Shown here one piece after another: positions 61,024-64,000 of a stretch of 64,000 bases of DNA (position 1 is its first letter; every line of letters starts with the position of its first letter). Location of the stretch: assembly GCA_030159075.1 (NCBI GenBank), contig BROG01000152.1, forward strand, positions 1,077,501 through 1,141,500, in the 5' to 3' direction. The DNA is from Atrina japonica. Lineage: Eukaryota; Mollusca; Bivalvia; Pterioida; Pinnidae. The translations under genes and the position numbers were made by a program. Below the pieces are notes generated by a model that ran no database searches, was not told the DNA's origin, and saw only the letters and a program-made list of their open reading frames with translations.

Positions 61024-61705
61024 CAACCAGCCGACGACGATCATGCCCAAGGACCCACAGATGTTCTCCCAACCACATCGCCGTCTTGCCGAGCGTCGAC
61101 AAGATCCAGGACACGATGGCTCCCAAGATGCCGGGTAACGCCTCGCCGAATTTAGAGGCCAGTCTCGCGAGCAATTTACCGATCGCGTCCAGCTGTTTCT
61201 TGATCCATTCTTTCACGATACCTCCCTCCTTGTGGGGAGGTTTGGAGGGTGGTGTGGGTGGTGGCGTGCTCGTCCCGGGAAGGAGCAATTCGACCAAGAA
61301 ACCTATCGTCATGCCGATCGCCGTCAGGACGCTGAAGATGGTGATCCCCTGTTCCCTGAACAGGTCGACGATCCGCTCTCGCAACGGAAGATTATCGTCC
61401 AGTAACCTCGCGATCGATTCTTTGATGGCGGTCAGTTGCGACTTTAACCTTCCCTTGAGCACGTCGACACTCTCGTTCACGGCGTCCAATTCACCTCGCA
61501 TCTTGGCGATCTCCCTCTCGATGCGTTCCCGATCGTCGGGATTCCTTTCCAGATCTTCCTGCCACTGCGACAACATGCGTTCCGTCTCCACTCTCTTGGC
61601 TTCTTGGACGCGCAGAGTCCCGCGAATGTTTCTCAGACTCTTGTCTAAACCCAAACAGTTCTCCTCGCGGGTAGTGCGCGGTTTAAATCCTCTATACTGT
61701 TAGAC
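60988..61705 (-). pseudogene. Coiled-coil and membrane protein of the element
   Basis: The long frame 61654-61016 carries a charged coiled coil (RVETERMLSQWQEDLERNPD through KGRLKSQLTAIKESIARLLD, about residues 20-85) and a hydrophobic helix after FREQG (ITIFSVLTAIGMTIGFLVEL). A Pro-rich linker (PPPTPPSKPP), WIKKQLDAIGKLLARLASKF, and a second hydrophobic helix (LPGILGAIVSWILSTLGKTA) follow. A shift near 61055 restores a third hydrophobic stretch and a basic end at 60988. Upstream of the first Met, coding signal continues in the frame of the 61708 gene (IEDLNRALPARR), so the two may be one gene broken at TGA 61708-61710 and a shift near 61650. The 3' end overlaps the facing gene by about 35 nt. 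Confidence 0.6.
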
Positions 61706-61707
61706 AA

Positions 61708-62211
61708 TCATTCTTCCGTCGGCCTCAATTGCTTCACGTTGGTTTCTTGCATCTCGATGGCTTCGAAGTTACTCTCGAGGTTGCGTTTGACCTTCGTTAT
61801 ATTCGGTCTGATATCTTTTTTACCCAGAGCTTCGAGGAATGCGAGACCGTGTCTTCTCAACGTTCCTGCAGCCAGGAATTTCTTGGGATTTTTTTCGTGT
61901 GTTAATCTAATCCACTTACGCGCCACTTTGCATAAAAAACCCTCATCATCTTCTTTAAATTCTAAGTCATTATCGGTCACACCGAATTCTTTTTCCATCT
62001 ATCGACTGTTTTAACCCAATTCGATTCGACCTCGTTGATCTTCTTGAGGTGTGATGGAACTTAAATTCTGGTAAATTAACATCCTCCAGCAAGGGTGTAT
62101 TTTCATCCGCGGGTGGTTGTTCGACGGTACCCTTGATCACCATCGTTATTATCATCAACAACATCATCGTCGCCGAACGTCGGATTATCGAATGTAATCG
62201 GTTCCACCATA
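61708..62211 (-). pseudogene. Element protein upstream of, or N-terminal to, the coiled-coil gene
   Basis: Starts MVEPITFDNPTFGDDDVVDD at 62211, an acidic tip resembling the N-terminal tags of other genes here. It continues after a shift with PPADENTPLLEDVNLPEF near 62060-62110, then in a third frame from about 62050 with IRLTHEKNPKKFLAAGTLRR near 61880 and FEAIEMQETNVKQLRPTEE to TGA 61708. About 167 codons. The downstream frame stays open past the TGA, so this could be the N-terminal half of the coiled-coil protein at 60988. No domain recognised. Confidence 0.5.
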
Positions 62212-62259
62212 TTTTTTTAAAACGCTTTAAAATTTTTTATTACGTAATAGAAAAAGATT
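62212..62259. promoter_or_regulatory. 48-bp divergent AT-rich promoter region
   Basis: ATTTTTTTAAAACGCTTTAA then AATTTTTTATTACGTAATAG separates the minus-strand gene at 62211 from the plus-strand capsid candidate. It contains the small palindrome TTACGTAA. Confidence 0.4.
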
Positions 62260-63552
62260 ATGAATTACGGACACATTCTCGATCCCCAATAGGAAATTGC
62301 GCACACACCCTTCGGCGTAAAGGGTAAACGCCAAACGGTAACAGTGTCCCACAATCCTTCGACCATCGAAGAAAACCAAGAGTTGACGGTTCGTTTTCCC
62401 AATTTGAGCGAGAAACGACGTCATCGTCCCTCGCACCACCGAAACTGTGCTTCGACATGGAAGTCGCCGTGAAGGGCGGCGATCTCTCCAAAACGGGTGT
62501 TTATAATAATCTGGGACGTAACATCGTCAAGAAGATCGACGGTGAAGATCTCGGGGAACACCGTTCAGAGCATCGACGATGCCGATAAATTCTTCGTCTA
62601 CAACGATCTTTGGAAGATGGAACGACGTAACATGGTCTATCAGGGAATACAGAGCGACGATCTCAACAAACTGAGAGCAAAAACCCATCAACTATGCATT
62701 GCCTCTCGATAGTAACGAATACTACGAGATCGGTGCGGCGTTCGGGAATCGCTTTTGCATTCCCCTGGACTTCGAAATCTTTGGAGACGAGCGAACCCTT
62801 TTATCAAGCGGGGTTTACAAGATCGATTGAATACATGTTGAAGTTCAACGATGCCATACACGTCGTCTCGACGGACCCGACGATGACGGTAAAGCGATAA
62901 GTTATAAGGTCACTAACATCGCGTTGGAGTTCAAGAAAATCACCGACCCCTATCTCGCTCGCAGCATCAGACAGAGGTACGCGGGTCAGCACGTCTATTA
63001 CTTCAACCAAATATTGCGCTATCGCAAGACGAAGATGAGTAAATCAGACACAGCCCTCAATTATCAGATCAACACTCCCGCACACTCTCTCGCGGGCATT
63101 CTCTTTCTCTTCAAAGACCCTTCCGTCAAGGATCCCGAAAAGTTTTATAATCCGAGAATCACCAATGTGGAAACAACCATTCGAGGGTGAACCGAGCCAA
63201 CTGTTCACGGCAGGCATGAGACCGCATCACCAGTTTGACGAGATTTAAAAATTTTTTCTCACTGAATCGTGAAATCGTCACCGAAACGATCGCCAAGGAA
63301 CTCGAGCTGAGCGAAGTGACTCTGGGAAAATATCTCAAAGACCATTTCGGTCTCTGGCTGGACTTGAGAACGACACCCGAAAACCACCTCCACGGCACGG
63401 GTCGCAAGCTTCAGAACATCAGCGAAGGCGTTTCCGTCCTCATCGAGAGAACGCCAGAAACCGATACCAATCCCTTGGACGTTTACATCTTCGCCGTCAA
63501 GGACGGACAAATCAACATGTTGGACGGTCGTTTCAAGAGCGTCGTCTCTTAA
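62260..63552 (+). pseudogene. Major capsid protein candidate, frames broken
   Basis: About 430 codons. From ATG 62260 the frame meets TAG at 62290-62292 and continues with NPSTIEENQELTVRFPNL near 62353-62407. After shifts near 62410 and 62545, DADKFFVYNDLWKMERRNMV lies near 62580-62640. EYYEIGAAFGNRFCIPLDFE follows near 62712-62780, then YLARSIRQRYAGQHVYYFNQ and NTPAHSLAGILFLFKD near 62950-63120. ITNVETTI runs to FTAGMRPHHQFDEI, and the last frame ends LDGRFKSVVS at 63552. Length, beta-rich character and the position next to the packaging ATPase fit a double jelly-roll major capsid. At least six breaks. I recall this sequence family from other invertebrate virus-like elements, but its capsid role is an inference to be tested by structure prediction. 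Confidence 0.55.
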
Positions 63553-63578
63553 GAAAAATTAAAATCCCATAAGAAAAA

Positions 63579-64000
63579 ATGTTCATGCGAGAAGCACACG
63601 CCGCCATGATCGTGGGGGCCACGGGTTGCGGGAAGACGGAATTCGTTCTCGATCTGCTGGAAGACGAATGGTCTTCGATCACATCGTCATCCTGTGCCCT
63701 TCCATCGACTTCAACCGAGCGTACAAATCGAGAAAATGGATAGGAGAAGACGTCAAACACCCAAAGACAGACAAACGCGTCGTCATCGTCAATCCCGTCT
63801 CCAAGACCGGCGAAGAATTGTTGCAAGACACGTTGAGACACTTTTACGACGTGTACAAGGGCACGCCCACGCTGTACGTCATCGACGACTGCTCGGCCAC
63901 GAAACAGATCAAGAAGAAAGCCGATGCCCTGTCCATGCTGGCGTTTTCGGGACGACACGCCGATCAATCCGTCTGGATCCTGTCGCAACGCTACAACAGC
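63579..64000 (+). pseudogene. A32-like packaging ATPase, one frameshift, 3' end outside window
   Basis: FtsK/HerA-superfamily ATPase that pumps DNA into capsids. ATG 63579 follows an AAGAAAAA tract 26 bp after the capsid stop. Walker A ATGCGKT is at 63618-63638. The frame shifts near 63663 to ILCPSIDFNRAYKSRKWI. Walker B is LYVIDDCS at 63872-63895, and SGRHADQSVWILSQRY near 63945-63994 is the arginine-rich segment and downstream Gln motif typical of A32-like proteins. About 140 codons are visible of a usual 220-280. The start gives a short N-terminus before Walker A, as usual for these proteins. Confidence 0.88.

Larger units (their letters stand above)
49841..64000. mobile_element. Polinton/Maverick-type virus-like transposon, left part (cut by the window edge)
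   Basis: At least 14 kb of intronless, tightly packed genes on both strands, richer in GC and CpG than the flanking DNA. The diagnostic set is protein-primed family B polymerase, DDE integrase, A32-like packaging ATPase and two capsid candidates. This combination defines Polintons and the related adintovirus-like elements. The right end, and any maturation protease, lie outside. Most genes carry single-base indels. The left boundary is inferred from the last host-like sequence and a possible AG-starting terminus at 49841. Confidence 0.88.

Noticed and set aside
61086..61703. 205-codon plus-strand ORF
   Set aside because: Antisense of the coiled-coil membrane protein; Ser-rich composition is typical of such shadows.
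63533..63988. 151-codon minus-strand ORF
   Set aside because: Antisense shadow of the packaging ATPase, which has Walker A and B on the plus strand.

Overview
The window is nuclear DNA of an animal, most likely a marine bivalve or related mollusc. The reasons are an intron-rich nicalin orthologue, very AT-rich introns, and tRNA-derived SINEs and repeat families of a type I associate with bivalves; the taxon is inferred. It holds two host genes in a sea of repeats, followed from about 49.84 kb to the right edge by the left part of a large virus-like DNA transposon of the Polinton/Maverick type.

Layout. 1-8.6 kb: no gene supported; microsatellites, two small inverted-repeat elements, a palindrome cluster and a 78-bp satellite. 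8.6-18.5 kb (+): the last five coding exons (311 codons visible, phases all consistent) of an unrecognised basic protein; its 5' end was not found. 18.5-27 kb: non-coding, many diverged tandem and dispersed repeats. 27.07-49.30 kb (-): complete 14-exon nicalin (NCLN), 559 residues, whose introns carry a decayed Penelope-like retroelement, SINEs, a perfect 67-bp-arm hairpin and a 27-bp minisatellite next to a splice acceptor. 49.3-49.84 kb: nicalin 5' flank.

49.84-64.0 kb: the element. In order: protein-primed family B DNA polymerase (+), retrovirus-like integrase (-), a run of small mostly membrane or basic proteins (-), a zinc-binding protein (+), a two-helix membrane protein (-), a small beta-rich protein (-), a penton-like minor capsid candidate (-), a C-terminally anchored conserved protein (+), a coiled-coil membrane protein and its upstream partner (-), a major capsid candidate (+) and an A32-like packaging ATPase (+, cut by the window edge). 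Together these provide replication, integration, capsid and packaging functions. No maturation protease was seen; it could lie beyond 64 kb.

The element differs from the host DNA in being visibly richer in GC and CpG, intronless and tightly packed. Nearly every start codon is preceded by a short A-tract, and two of its convergent gene ends meet in AT-rich hairpins. Most of its genes carry single-base indels, many at homopolymers, with only a few nonsense codons, while both host genes are intact. This is either recent decay or consensus error in the assembly. Coordinates of broken genes are the outer limits of the recognisable coding region.
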